Source: Lentzea albidocapillata subsp. violacea (GTDB taxonomy: Bacteria > Actinomycetota > Actinomycetes > Mycobacteriales > Pseudonocardiaceae). From it: a stretch of 64,000 bases of DNA. The position numbers and the translations under genes are program-made. The stretch lies in NCBI RefSeq assembly GCF_900100275.1, contig NZ_FNET01000008.1:267078-331077 (forward strand). Direction: 5' to 3'. Below are positions 34,517 through 42,952 of this stretch, one piece after another; the stretch's first letter is position 1; each line of letters opens with the position of its first letter. The notes beneath the pieces are model-generated. The model did not search any database. It was not told where the DNA came from and saw only the letters and a list, made by a program, of their open reading frames with translations.

Positions 34517-35907
34517 CATTGGACCGAGTCGTCTGGTCGATGCTGCAGGAGGCGCTGGGGGTCTACCGGGACAGCCCCCGCGCCACCGCCTGGCTGCGCT
34601 CGCACGCCGAGCGCTACACCGAACCCGTGCGGATCGCGGTGGCCGGCCGGTCGCGGATCGGCAAGTCCACTGTGGTCAACGCGCTGGTCGGCGACGAGTT
34701 CACGCCGCAGAACTCGTTCGTCTGGTACCGCGGCGGTACCGAGCAACGGGCACACGTGTTCAACGGGCCCGGCCGGCCGCACGAGGTCGGGATCGGCAGG
34801 CGGGGCAGCCGCAACCACGTCGAGACGGGCCAGTTCGACCGTTCCGACCGGATCGTGGTCGACTGGCCCGCGCGGACGCTGCGCGACGTCGTGCTGATCG
34901 ACACCCCGTCCGAGGCCACGCCGGAACAGGTGCTCGGAGACGCGGACGCGTTGCTGTACCTGATGCGACACGTGCAGGACGAGGACCTGAAGTTCCTGCA
35001 GTCCGCCAACGACCACCCGATCGCCAGGACCGCCGCGGTGCACACGGTCGCGGTGCTCGCCCGTGCCGACGAGATCGGCGCCGGGCGGATCGACGCGCTG
35101 TCGTCGGCCAAGCAGATCGCCCGCCGCTACCGTCGTGACCCGGCCGTACAACCGTTGTGCCAGAACGTGGTCTCGGTCGCAGGGTTGCTGGCGGTGGCCG
35201 CGAAGACGTTGCGGGAGGACGAGTTCGCCGCCCTGCGGGTGCTGTCGTCGTTGGGACGCGAGGAGCTGGAGGACCACCTGCTGTCGGCGGACCGGTTCGC
35301 CGGCGAGCAGTTCCCGCTGACGATGGAACCCGCTGTGCGGCAGGCGTTGCTGGAGCGGTTCGGGATCTTCGGCGTCCGGCTGATCACGGCGTTGATCAGG
35401 CAGGGCTTCGACTCGCAGGTGAAGCTCACCGGCCAACTGGTGCAGCGCAGCGGGCTCGGCGAGCTGCGCGACTCGATCGCGGTCCACTTCGTCGAACGCC
35501 GCGAGGTCCTCAAAGCACGTTCGGCGCTGCTGGCGCTCGACGTGCTGTTCCGGATGGAGCCGCGGCAGAACGCGCGCAAGCTGATGGCCGACCTGGAACG
35601 GGTCGTCGCCTCCGCGCACGACTTCCGCGAGCTACGGCTCGTGGCCGCACTGCAGTCCGGCCGCACGAAGCTGCCCGCCGAACTGCAGACCGAGGCGCTG
35701 CGGCTCGTCGGCGCCGAGGGCGTGGCGCCGTTGGCACGGCTGGGTTTCGAGTACGAGGCCGACGCCCGTGAGCTGCGCGAGGCGTTGCTCGACGCGCTGG
35801 TCCGATGGCAGGCGCTGGCCGCGGACGTCCACGCGACCCACGCCCATCGGAAGGCCGCCCAGATCGTGGTCCGCACGTGCGAGGGGCTACTCCCGCAGTT
35901 CAGCTGA
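34513..35907 (+). CDS. iniC: IniC-like dynamin-family GTPase
   Basis: 464 aa. P-loop GRSRIGKS (45-52), G3 DTPS in VVLIDTPSEA (Gly replaced by Ser), and a G4 region VLARADE (the Asn/Thr-Lys of NKxD replaced), so the GTPase is more divergent than IniA. The remainder is mostly helical stalk. Starts at GTG 34513, overlapping the iniA stop as GTGA, which suggests fixed stoichiometry and a partnership with IniA. The open frame upstream of this GTG is a shadow of iniA. Confidence 0.9.
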   Translation: MTLDRVVWSMLQEALGVYRDSPRATAWLRSHAERYTEPVRIAVAGRSRIGKSTVVNALVGDEFTPQNSFVWYRGGTEQRAHVFNGPGRPHEVGIGRRGSRNHVETGQFDRSDRIVVDWPARTLRDVVLIDTPSEATPEQVLGDADALLYLMRHVQDEDLKFLQSANDHPIARTAAVHTVAVLARADEIGAGRIDALSSAKQIARRYRRDPAVQPLCQNVVSVAGLLAVAAKTLREDEFAALRVLSSLGREELEDHLLSADRFAGEQFPLTMEPAVRQALLERFGIFGVRLITALIRQGFDSQVKLTGQLVQRSGLGELRDSIAVHFVERREVLKARSALLALDVLFRMEPRQNARKLMADLERVVASAHDFRELRLVAALQSGRTKLPAELQTEALRLVGAEGVAPLARLGFEYEADARELREALLDALVRWQALAADVHATHAHRKAAQIVVRTCEGLLPQFS

Positions 35908-35913
35908 GGCACG

Positions 35914-37197
35914 ATGGTCCGCATGGAACTCGTGCGTTGGGAGAACGAGCACTTCGGCTACCTGCTGAGGTGGGCGTCCGACCCGCAGATGACGGCGTAC
36001 GTCGGCAACGGCATGCCGTGGACCCCTGACTACGTGACCGAACGGCACGAGCAGGCGTTGCGGCACTGGGAGGTGCATGGCTTCGGCCTGCACGCCGTCG
36101 TCGAGGACGGCGTGGTCATCGGGCTCGCGCAGATGCTCGACGGCGACCTCGGCGAGATCGAGATCGGCTACTGGATCGACCCAGCGTGGTGGGGACGCGG
36201 GATCGCCTCCCGGGTCGCGGTGGAGCTGCGGGACCGGGCGCTCGCCATCTCGGACCGGGTCGTGGCCGGGACCGACGCCGGGAACCGCGCTTCGGGACGG
36301 GTGCTGGAGAAGGCCGGGCTGAGGTACTTCACCAGCAGGAACATGGGCGGAAGACTTCAGCACTGCTACGCGTTGGACCGGGGTATGAGTGACAAGGGCG
36401 TCCTGCGGTACAGCGCGTTCACGACCGATCCGGCCGGCGGCAACCCGGCGGGTGTGGTGCTCGACGCGTCCGATCTGAGCGACGAGGAGATGCTCGGGAT
36501 CGCGGCGAAGGTGGGCTACTCGGAGACCGCGTTCGTGGTGCCGCGGACCGAGCGCGAGTTCGACGTCCGGTACTTCAGCCCCCAGGCCGAGGTGCCGTTC
36601 TGCGGGCACGCCACGATCGCCACGTCCGTCGCGCTGGCCGAGCGGATCGGGGACGGGCCGCTGACGTTCCACACGCGGGCCGGGGAGATCACCATCGAGA
36701 CCTCGGGCCGGACGGCGTCGCTGACCAGCGTGCCGACGAGCACGTCCGCCGCGGCTCCGGCGCTGGTCGCGGACGCGTTGGAGGCGTTGGGCTACAAGGA
36801 GATCGGTGACGGGCCGGTGCACGTCGGCTTCGGCGGCGCACGCCATCTGCTGATCCCGCTGAAGGACCGCGAGCAACTGCGCGAGCTCGACTACGACTTC
36901 GACGCGTTGCGCGACCTGATGCTGGCGCACGACCTGACGACCGTGCACCTGTTCTGGCGGGAGTCCGCGGATCTGGTGCACGCCCGCGACCCGTTCCCGG
37001 TCGGCGGTGTCGTCGAGGACGCGGCGACGGGCGCTGCCGCTGCGGCGTTCGGTGGCTACCTGCGCGACCTCGAAGGGCCGCAGCGGTTCGTCATCAGCCA
37101 GGGCGAGGACATGGGCAGGCCGTCCCGCCTGGAGGTCGACGCCACCCGCGAGGATCGCCGCGTGACCGTGACGGGCGCCGCGGTGCCCATTCCCTGA
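35914..37197 (+). CDS. GNAT acetyltransferase fused to a PhzF-family isomerase-like domain
   Basis: 427 aa in one frame. Residues about 4-155 are a RimJ-type GNAT (LVRWENEHFGYLLRWASDP, WWGRGIASRVAVEL, NRASGRVLEKAGL). Residues about 158-427 are a complete PhzF domain (YSAFTTDPAGGNPAGVV, the catalytic Glu in YSETAFV, PFCGHATIA, EDAATGAAAAAFGGYL). An ATG at 36385 opens exactly at the PhzF domain (MSDKGVLRYSAF), so an internal start giving free PhzF is possible. PhzF relatives isomerise small amino-acid-like metabolites. The substrate is unknown, and the fusion suggests successive or detoxifying steps. It lies 6 nt behind iniC. Confidence 0.83.
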   Translation: MVRMELVRWENEHFGYLLRWASDPQMTAYVGNGMPWTPDYVTERHEQALRHWEVHGFGLHAVVEDGVVIGLAQMLDGDLGEIEIGYWIDPAWWGRGIASRVAVELRDRALAISDRVVAGTDAGNRASGRVLEKAGLRYFTSRNMGGRLQHCYALDRGMSDKGVLRYSAFTTDPAGGNPAGVVLDASDLSDEEMLGIAAKVGYSETAFVVPRTEREFDVRYFSPQAEVPFCGHATIATSVALAERIGDGPLTFHTRAGEITIETSGRTASLTSVPTSTSAAAPALVADALEALGYKEIGDGPVHVGFGGARHLLIPLKDREQLRELDYDFDALRDLMLAHDLTTVHLFWRESADLVHARDPFPVGGVVEDAATGAAAAAFGGYLRDLEGPQRFVISQGEDMGRPSRLEVDATREDRRVTVTGAAVPIP

Positions 37198-37385
37198 CGC
37201 ACAGGACCGACGCCGCTGCCACGAAGCGCAGGGTAAGTGGCAGCAGCGTCGGACCGAGGGGTGCGCACCCTCCCGCGCCGGACCCGAAGGCGCTGCCGCA
37301 AGCGCCGGGCCGGAAGATCGATCGAGTGCCATGATGCCCCGATCGAAGGGTGGCGGCGCATTCAGAAGGGGGATACAAGGTCTTT

Positions 37386-38336
37386 ATGCCCGAGCTGGAG
37401 CTCAGACACCTCCGCGCGGTACGAACCATCGCCGAGGAAGGCAGTGTCACCAGGGCCGCGACGCGGCTCGGTCTCACCCAACCCGCCCTGTCCGCCCAGC
37501 TGCGCACCGTCGAGAGACTCGTCGGCGGCCAGCTGTTCGACCGAACGCGCAACGGTTGCGTCCCAACGGACCTGGGCCGCCGGGTGCTGGGCACCGCACG
37601 ACTGGTGCTCGACGAGATGGCGCAGCTGATGGCCAACACCCGCGAGACGGACCGGCGCGGACCGCTGTTCTTCGGCTGCCCCCCGATCCTGTACTTCGCC
37701 CGGCTCGTGGAGGGCCTGCGAGGGCTCAACGCGGACGTGCGCGCCGAGGTCCGCCCTTCGTCCGCGGAGATCGTGGACATGCTGGAGGCCGGACAGATCC
37801 ACGTGGCGCTGTTCGAGTTCTTCGACGGCATGCACGCGCGTGACCTGGCCGGCATCGAGCTGCGGAAGCTGGTGACGGAGCCGGCGTTCGTGGCGTTGCC
37901 GGAGACGGACCCGCTGGCGGCGCAGGAGGAGGTCGACCTGGCTTCCCTGGCCGATCGGGACTGGGTCACCCCGCCCAAGCAGCACATCGGCAGCCGGACG
38001 CAGATGTTCCAGGCCTGCGCGGATGCCGGTTTCGTGCCCCGGCTCACCCACCACACCGGCGAGGCGAGCATGGCCCGCGGGCTGGTGGCCGCCGGGTGTG
38101 TGTCGTTCGCCGCCGCGCCTTCGCGGACCGGGGAGGGGATCGTGATCCGGCGGTTGCGGGGGATGCCGTTGATGACCGACATCTTCGTGGCGACCCGGCG
38201 GGACTCTCCGGTGGCTGGGCGGGCACATGAGGTGTTCGCCTGTGCGGCTGAGGCTTATCGGTCGGTGCTGGACCGGAATCCGGAGTACCGGAGGTGGTGG
38301 GATGCGCATCCGGAGGCGCACCCGGAGTTCACGTGA
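37386..38336 (+). CDS. LysR-family transcriptional regulator
   Basis: 316 aa with the N-terminal LysR helix-turn-helix (LELRHLRAVRTIAEEGSVTRAATRLGLTQPALSAQLRTVERLVG) and a type-2 periplasmic-binding-like effector domain starting near residue 90. The effector and target genes are unknown; a 188-bp region upstream separates it from the GNAT-PhzF gene, which points the same way. ATG 37386 is chosen because the canonical N-terminus begins there; an earlier in-frame ATG-like start adds a poorly conserved 12 residues. Confidence 0.9.
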   Translation: MPELELRHLRAVRTIAEEGSVTRAATRLGLTQPALSAQLRTVERLVGGQLFDRTRNGCVPTDLGRRVLGTARLVLDEMAQLMANTRETDRRGPLFFGCPPILYFARLVEGLRGLNADVRAEVRPSSAEIVDMLEAGQIHVALFEFFDGMHARDLAGIELRKLVTEPAFVALPETDPLAAQEEVDLASLADRDWVTPPKQHIGSRTQMFQACADAGFVPRLTHHTGEASMARGLVAAGCVSFAAAPSRTGEGIVIRRLRGMPLMTDIFVATRRDSPVAGRAHEVFACAAEAYRSVLDRNPEYRRWWDAHPEAHPEFT

Positions 38337-38450
38337 CGCGGGTGGGCTTGCGTTGGCTGGCGCCGGTTCCAGCGGGGTTGGTCGCGTTCCCGTGCGAGAG
38401 GTCGCCTTGCGAGGGTGGGCGCGCGGGTCGTGACGGAACTGCGCGGGGTT

Positions 38451-38575
38451 GCGATGGGGCTTGACCTCGAGCCTCTGGCGGGATGCTTGACGGCCGGAAA
38501 AAGGCCGGGCTGAAAAGCGCCCGGCCGTGCCCGAGAGGGGAGCATCCCGCCCACTCAAGGTCAAGCCCCAATCGC
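38451..38575. repeat. nested inverted-repeat element in the LysR-NmrA intergenic region
   Basis: Outer arms are 38451-38467 (GCGATGGGGCTTGACCT) and 38558-38575 (same with one extra base). Inner perfect 11-bp arms (GGCGGGATGCT) lie at 38477-38487 and 38541-38551. A central hairpin GGCCGGGC/GCCCGGCC lies at 38503-38526. The rest of the 401-bp gap (38337-38737) has no credible gene. GTCGCCTTGCG occurs at 38401 and again at 38656, and related GGTTCCAGCGG-type sequences lie near 38369 and 38720, as if a flank was duplicated. Origin is unclear: a MITE-like relic or a large terminator. Confidence 0.65.
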
Positions 38576-38737
38576 CGTGAGCGGACCCGAACCGCTACCC
38601 AGCCCTGAAGGTTCAGACGGCTCGCTTCGCCTCGCCACGCCAGGACTCGTACGTGGTCGCCTTGCGTAGGCGGGTGCCTGGTGGCACCGCGCGGGTCTGT
38701 TTGCGGTGGCTGGTTCCTGTTCCAGCGGAGGGGTCGT

Positions 38738-39502
38738 TCAGGCGGTGACCTTGATCGGCGTCGAAGGGCGGCCGAGCAGCTTCTCCAGGTCCGGCCGGAC
38801 CTCGGCGAACACGCCGTTGCGGATCGCCACGAAGAAGTCGACCAGGAACGCCGGTACGCCGGAGGCGATCAGGTCGTCGTCGCTCACGTCGCGGTACCTG
38901 TCGCCGGCCAGTTCGGGGAACGACCAGCTGGTCGAGCCGGTGAGCTCGTAGGTCTGGTTCTCGTGGCCCGTGGTGGTGAGGGCCGCGGCGGCGGCTTCGG
39001 CGAAGTCCTCGCGGGACGCGCTTGCCACCCGGCCGTCCTTCGTGGAGATCGCGACGGTGTCCGCGGAGAGGGCGCCCAGGTAGTTCTCGTGGTACATGCC
39101 GTTGCGCAGGAACGTGAACGGGACGCCGGTGGCTCGGATGATGCTCTCGGTGGCCTTGTGCGCTGCTGCCGCGCCCACCGATGAGGTGTCCGCGTCGGTG
39201 ATGCTGGTGTAGAAGATGTGGCCCACGCCGTGCTCCACGGCCTTGGCGATGGCGTTCTCGTGCTGCTTGACGCGCACGTCGGTGTCGAAGTCGTCGGCCG
39301 ACACGATGAGGAGCTTGTCGACGCCCCGGAAGTCGAGGGTCTCGGGCTTGCCGAAGTCGCCCTGCCTGACCTCGACGCCTTCCAGGGTGAACTTCTCCGG
39401 GGAGCGCACGGAGACGATGACCTGCTCGTCCGTGCGGTCGAGGACGTGGCGGACCACTGCGCTGCCGAGCTGGCCGGTTGCTCCGGTGATGAGGATCGTC
39501 AT
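38738..39502 (-). CDS. NmrA-family NAD(P)-dependent reductase (QorB-like)
   Basis: 254-aa atypical short-chain dehydrogenase. The dinucleotide-binding GATGQLGSAVV lies at residues 7-17, followed by VSVRSPEKF, QGDF, and a C-terminal NmrA domain (ATGVPFTFLRNGMYHENYLG). Closest in pattern to NAD(P)H:quinone oxidoreductase 2/azoreductase-type proteins. It diverges from an HxlR regulator with a clean operator between them, an arrangement typical for quinone or electrophile-responsive HxlR/QorR pairs, so regulation by the neighbour is likely. Confidence 0.88.
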   Translation of the reverse strand: MTILITGATGQLGSAVVRHVLDRTDEQVIVSVRSPEKFTLEGVEVRQGDFGKPETLDFRGVDKLLIVSADDFDTDVRVKQHENAIAKAVEHGVGHIFYTSITDADTSSVGAAAAHKATESIIRATGVPFTFLRNGMYHENYLGALSADTVAISTKDGRVASASREDFAEAAAAALTTTGHENQTYELTGSTSWSFPELAGDRYRDVSDDDLIASGVPAFLVDFFVAIRNGVFAEVRPDLEKLLGRPSTPIKVTA

Positions 39503-39535
39503 GCGTTCAGGTTGCGGTTAGCGCTATCCTTTGGA

Positions 39536-39562
39536 AAGTACCCACTTTGAAGTTGGGTACTT
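39536..39562. promoter_or_regulatory. HxlR operator between NmrA and HxlR genes
   Basis: Perfect 9-bp arms AAGTACCCA (39536-39544) and TGGGTACTT (39554-39562) with a near-symmetric centre CTTTGAAGT. GTAC-centred palindromes of this kind are known HxlR-family operators. It would repress both divergent promoters; the HxlR ATG is 15 bp downstream. Confidence 0.75.
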
Positions 39563-39576
39563 ACGTGGAGGTGAGC

Positions 39577-39921
39577 ATGCAGGTCACGGAGTGTCCCGAG
39601 CGGGCGATCATGGAGCACGTCACAAGCAAGTGGGGCGTGCTGGTCCTGCAGGCCCTGTTCGACGGGGCCTCCTGGCGGTTCAGCGACCTCCGGCGTGAGC
39701 TGGAGGTCGTCAGCGAGAAGATGCTCACGCAGACGTTGCGGACGCTGGAGCGGGACGGGTTCGTGCACCGGGAGGTGCATCCGGTCATCCCGCCGCACGT
39801 CGAGTACACGTTGACGCCGCTCGGCAAGGGGGCGGCCGACCACCTCGTGGCGCTCTTCTCGTGGATCGCCGCGAACCAGCCCGAGGTGACCCAGGCGCAG
39901 GAACGCTATGACGGCTCCTGA
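39577..39921 (+). CDS. HxlR-family transcriptional regulator
   Basis: 114-aa winged-helix regulator (CPERAIMEHVTSKWGVLVLQAL, FSDLRRELEVVSEKMLTQTLRTLERDGFVHRE, VEYTLTPLG). The single Cys6 near the N-terminus is the residue used by redox- or quinone-sensing HxlR proteins such as QorR/YodB, so thiol sensing is possible. ATG 39577 has a GGAGG site 5 nt upstream; the longer TTG-initiated frame runs through the operator and is not credible. Confidence 0.9.
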   Translation: MQVTECPERAIMEHVTSKWGVLVLQALFDGASWRFSDLRRELEVVSEKMLTQTLRTLERDGFVHREVHPVIPPHVEYTLTPLGKGAADHLVALFSWIAANQPEVTQAQERYDGS

Positions 39922-40072
39922 GGTTCGCCGGAGCACTGACGAGCAGACATCGGGCTGGTCACCCTTATGCGCAGTGAAAGTTCTCACTAGAACCGCCAAA
40001 ATCGGGGGTAGACATCGGATGGGTCACGATTAGGGGGCGCCAGCTGGCCCCTCCGACTGGCACAATGGACCA

Positions 40073-41134
40073 ATGGCCCAACCGTTCACCGACGAAAGCC
40101 ATCCGGCTGAGCCCTATCCGGGTACTCGTCCAGACCACTGTTTTGTCCACGTCGACGAAACGGGCTGGCCAGTGCGACCGGACCTCACGATGGAGTCGGG
40201 ATGGCGTGTTGAGCCGGAGAACATCGATCTAGACCAATGGCTGGCGAACCACGGCGAGCCCCCGTTGGCGGGCCGGATGCCGGTGCTCGGCTACGGGTCG
40301 AACGCCAATCCCAGCAAGCTCACCTGGCTCCGTGAAGAGCTCGGTCTCGAAGGCCCCGCGGTCGTGCTGCGTGCACGGTGCGAGGGCCTTACTGCTGTCT
40401 GGGCCGCTGGGCTGCGCATGCGCGACGGACAGCGGCCGGCGACGCTCGCGGGGGCACCCGGCGTCACCGAGGAGCACTCGATCTGGTTCGCCACGCCTGA
40501 TCAGTTGCGTGTGCTGGACCGGTGCGAGGGGCGCGGGCTGCGCTATCGGCTTGTACGCGTGCACACGGGCCGCGTGGTGCTCTACAACGGCGGCGTCATC
40601 GACAGCGTTCTGGCGTACACGGCAGGCTCCAAGAAGCGGATGCCCGTGCTCTTCAACGGCCGTATGGTCCGTTGCGCGGACGTCTCGCAGCGGGGCGCGC
40701 GGGTACTGGGCGAGAGGCCTGCGATGAACGACGGACTGGACGTCACCGAGATCCACGGCGAACCGTCGGCCGACGACTGGCCCGAGCTGCTGTTCGTCTA
40801 CGGCACCCTGCAGCCGGGCGCAAGCGCTTGGCACCTGATGGAACCGCACGTCGTGGAGTCCGCGGAGACCCACCTGCCCGGCACGTTGTTCGACACCGGC
40901 CTGGGCTATCCCGCGCTGCGCCCTGGCGCCGGCCTCGGCGTGCCCGGCTTCGTGCTGCGGCTCAGGTCGCCCGAGGACGCGCTGCCGCTGCTCGACGAGT
41001 ACGAGGGCGAGGACTACCGCCGCGTGCGCGTCGTGCTGCCGGACGGGCGCATCGCCTGGACGTACCTCTGGACCGCGGCCGTGCAGGGCATGGCGGAACT
41101 TCCGGACGGATGGGACGTCCACCAGATCCAGTGA
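40073..41134 (+). CDS. tandem gamma-glutamylcyclotransferase-like (AIG2/GGCT) protein
   Basis: 353 aa. The first GGCT-like unit begins at about residue 70 (VLGYGSNANPSKLTWL) and the second at about 244 (LLFVYGTLQPGASAWHLM). Both keep the YGxN/YGTL substrate loop, and the second has the acidic LLDEYEGEDYRR motif near the catalytic Glu of the family; the first has VLDRCEGRGLRYR. GGCT folds act on gamma-glutamyl amines or peptides. Two units in one chain suggest one catalytic and one regulatory half, though this is inference. Substrate unknown. Confidence 0.85.
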   Translation: MAQPFTDESHPAEPYPGTRPDHCFVHVDETGWPVRPDLTMESGWRVEPENIDLDQWLANHGEPPLAGRMPVLGYGSNANPSKLTWLREELGLEGPAVVLRARCEGLTAVWAAGLRMRDGQRPATLAGAPGVTEEHSIWFATPDQLRVLDRCEGRGLRYRLVRVHTGRVVLYNGGVIDSVLAYTAGSKKRMPVLFNGRMVRCADVSQRGARVLGERPAMNDGLDVTEIHGEPSADDWPELLFVYGTLQPGASAWHLMEPHVVESAETHLPGTLFDTGLGYPALRPGAGLGVPGFVLRLRSPEDALPLLDEYEGEDYRRVRVVLPDGRIAWTYLWTAAVQGMAELPDGWDVHQIQ

Positions 41135-41200
41135 ATTTCCGGCACGTTGTGTTGGTTGATTGAGAATCGGGCACATCCTTCGGTGGTAGGAGGTGCACCC

Positions 41201-41788
41201 ATGACTCGACGGTTGATCGCTTGCGGACTGCTGGTGCTCGCTTCCGTGACGGCTTGCGGGACGAGAACACCGGACAACGCCTCGCAAACGCTGCCGACGG
41301 CGCCGTCGACGCCGTCGTCGACGGCTTCGTCCGCTCCCGCGTCGGACGACCCCCAGGCAGCCTCGCGCGACGGGGAGCGCTGCGACGCGGCGACGTTGAA
41401 GGGCGAGGTCGTTCCCACTGATGCCGGCGCGGGCAACAGGTACGGCAAGTTCGTGGTGACGAACAGCGGCACGGCGCCGTGCACGTTGAACGGCTACAGC
41501 GGTTTCCAGCTGGAGAACGCCTCCGGCGCCGTACCCACCAAACTCGAGCGCAAGGCCGACCCCGGTCCCACCGCTCTGACCCTCGCGCCTGGCGGAAAGG
41601 CCACCGCGAACCTGCACTGGAATGTCGTGCCCGCGGGCAGCGAGCCGGTGCAGGGGACGTGCCAGCCGGAGCCGACGAAGGTCTCGGCCATCCCGCCGAA
41701 CGAGACAGCTCCGCTGTCCGTGCCATGGACCTTTGGCTCCGTCTGTTCCGGTGGCCGGATCGAGATCAGTGCCTTCTACGCTTCGTAG
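41201..41788 (+). CDS. DUF4232-type lipoprotein
   Basis: 195 aa. A lipoprotein signal (RRLIACGLLVLASVTAC, lipobox VTAC) is followed by a Pro/Ser/Thr linker. The DUF4232 beta-sandwich domain has paired cysteines (GERCDAATLKGEV, TAPCTLNGYSGFQL, GTCQPEP, SVCSGG). Exported and membrane-anchored, function unknown. ATG 41201 has a strong AGGAGGTG site; the longer GTG frame is not needed. Confidence 0.88.
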   Translation: MTRRLIACGLLVLASVTACGTRTPDNASQTLPTAPSTPSSTASSAPASDDPQAASRDGERCDAATLKGEVVPTDAGAGNRYGKFVVTNSGTAPCTLNGYSGFQLENASGAVPTKLERKADPGPTALTLAPGGKATANLHWNVVPAGSEPVQGTCQPEPTKVSAIPPNETAPLSVPWTFGSVCSGGRIEISAFYAS

Positions 41789-42265
41789 ATGCACGTACCT
41801 GGATGGCTCGCCGTGCTGCCGCACGGCGAGCGCATCGCCTTCTCGCTGCGCACCGCGGGTGTTCCGGTCGTGGTGAGCGAGAACTTCGAAACGGTGATCG
41901 AGGCCGCTGACCGGCCGGTCGTCCTCATTGGACACTTCACCGCCGCGCCGGCCGCGGTCCGCTGTGCCCAGACGCGTTCCGGGCCGGCCGCGCTGGTGCT
42001 GATCTCGCCGGTGCTCGGCATGTGGGACGGCGCGTCGAACGAACTGGCCGACCTGATGGACGAGGTCGGCCTCGGGCCGGCGCTGGGCGACCTGCCGACG
42101 TTGTGGCTGCACGGCTCGGACGACGAGATCGTGCCGATCGCGGACACCCGCGCGGGCATCGACCGGATCCGCGGCTCGGCGTTCGAGGAGTACGTCGCGG
42201 ACGGGCTGCTGACCGACGGCGAGGCCGTCACTCGGGTGCTGGAGTTCACGCGGAGGGTCATCTGA
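41789..42265 (+). CDS. small alpha/beta-hydrolase-like protein with altered nucleophile elbow
   Basis: 158 aa of RBBP9/YdeN size. The elbow that should read GxSxG is GHFTAAP (VVLIGHFTAAPAAV), so the serine is missing. A C-terminal LWLHGSDDEIVP strand-turn with the acidic residue remains, but no obvious catalytic His follows. Probably a non-catalytic or altered member. It starts immediately after the lipoprotein stop (TAG then ATG), so it is co-transcribed with it. Confidence 0.72.
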   Translation: MHVPGWLAVLPHGERIAFSLRTAGVPVVVSENFETVIEAADRPVVLIGHFTAAPAAVRCAQTRSGPAALVLISPVLGMWDGASNELADLMDEVGLGPALGDLPTLWLHGSDDEIVPIADTRAGIDRIRGSAFEEYVADGLLTDGEAVTRVLEFTRRVI

Positions 42266-42281
42266 CACCATTTCGGGTGTC

Positions 42282-42713
42282 ATGGACGAAGACGACCTCG
42301 TGCTCCTGATCACCGTGGTGGTCGAGGCAGCGGACGAGCAACAGGCGCGTGCCGCGTGCGACGCGCTCATCAACCGTGCGGGCGCTCAGATCGTGGACGC
42401 CCGCGACTGTTCCGACGAAGAGCCGGGCTGCTGGGCCGTCGTGATCACACGGCCCAGCACGGAGAAGGCCACCCACAACGTCGCAGCGGCGCTGGCACGG
42501 GCCGTTCGCACGTTCGTGCGCGGGCTGGGCGAGGGCTTCTCGGCGCCGCGGGTGGCGTGCGAGCCGCCGACGGCGTGGACCGTGCTGGACGAACCCGAGC
42601 TGATCAACGAGCTCGTTCCGGGCGCCGAGCGCGTTCTGGTCGAGGTGTGGGCCGGAGATGACCCTTTCGGGGCAGGAACTTTGCGTGACAACTCGCCCTC
42701 GAAGCCGTCTTGA
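42282..42713 (+). CDS. hypothetical protein, 143 aa
   Basis: Family not recognised. Soluble. It opens with a ferredoxin-like pattern (DDLVLLITVVVEAADEQQARAACDALINRAGAQIV), then CSDEEPGCWAVVITRPS, a helix AAALARAVRTFVRGLGEG, and VAWTVLDEPELINELVPG-like strands, which suggests two small beta-alpha-beta units. Follows the previous gene by 16 nt on the same strand. The 239 bp after it hold the promoter region for the FtsK-like operon and no gene. Confidence 0.72.
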   Translation: MDEDDLVLLITVVVEAADEQQARAACDALINRAGAQIVDARDCSDEEPGCWAVVITRPSTEKATHNVAAALARAVRTFVRGLGEGFSAPRVACEPPTAWTVLDEPELINELVPGAERVLVEVWAGDDPFGAGTLRDNSPSKPS

Positions 42714-42952
42714 TTCACCCGGCTGGTCGGTATGAACGCTCAACGGGCTGTAGGCGTCGTTGTGAGAGTTGCTACACGCGTGGACAAGCGGCCTGCGGCG
42801 GACTCAACTGATCATTAAATCAAGGCCCGTTCGAGTGGATTCAGGCATCCACCCGGTTAGCCGATCTTCGGTCTCAACTGTGAAAATCTGGGCACAATCT
42901 CTACTAAGGGTGGTCGTCAGACCATCTTGTTCCGGAGGGTTCGGGAGCCGAC

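Noticed and set aside
40229..42373. 714-aa minus-strand frame spanning several short genes
   Set aside because: It crosses three supported plus-strand genes with proper ribosome binding sites and lacks a known domain.
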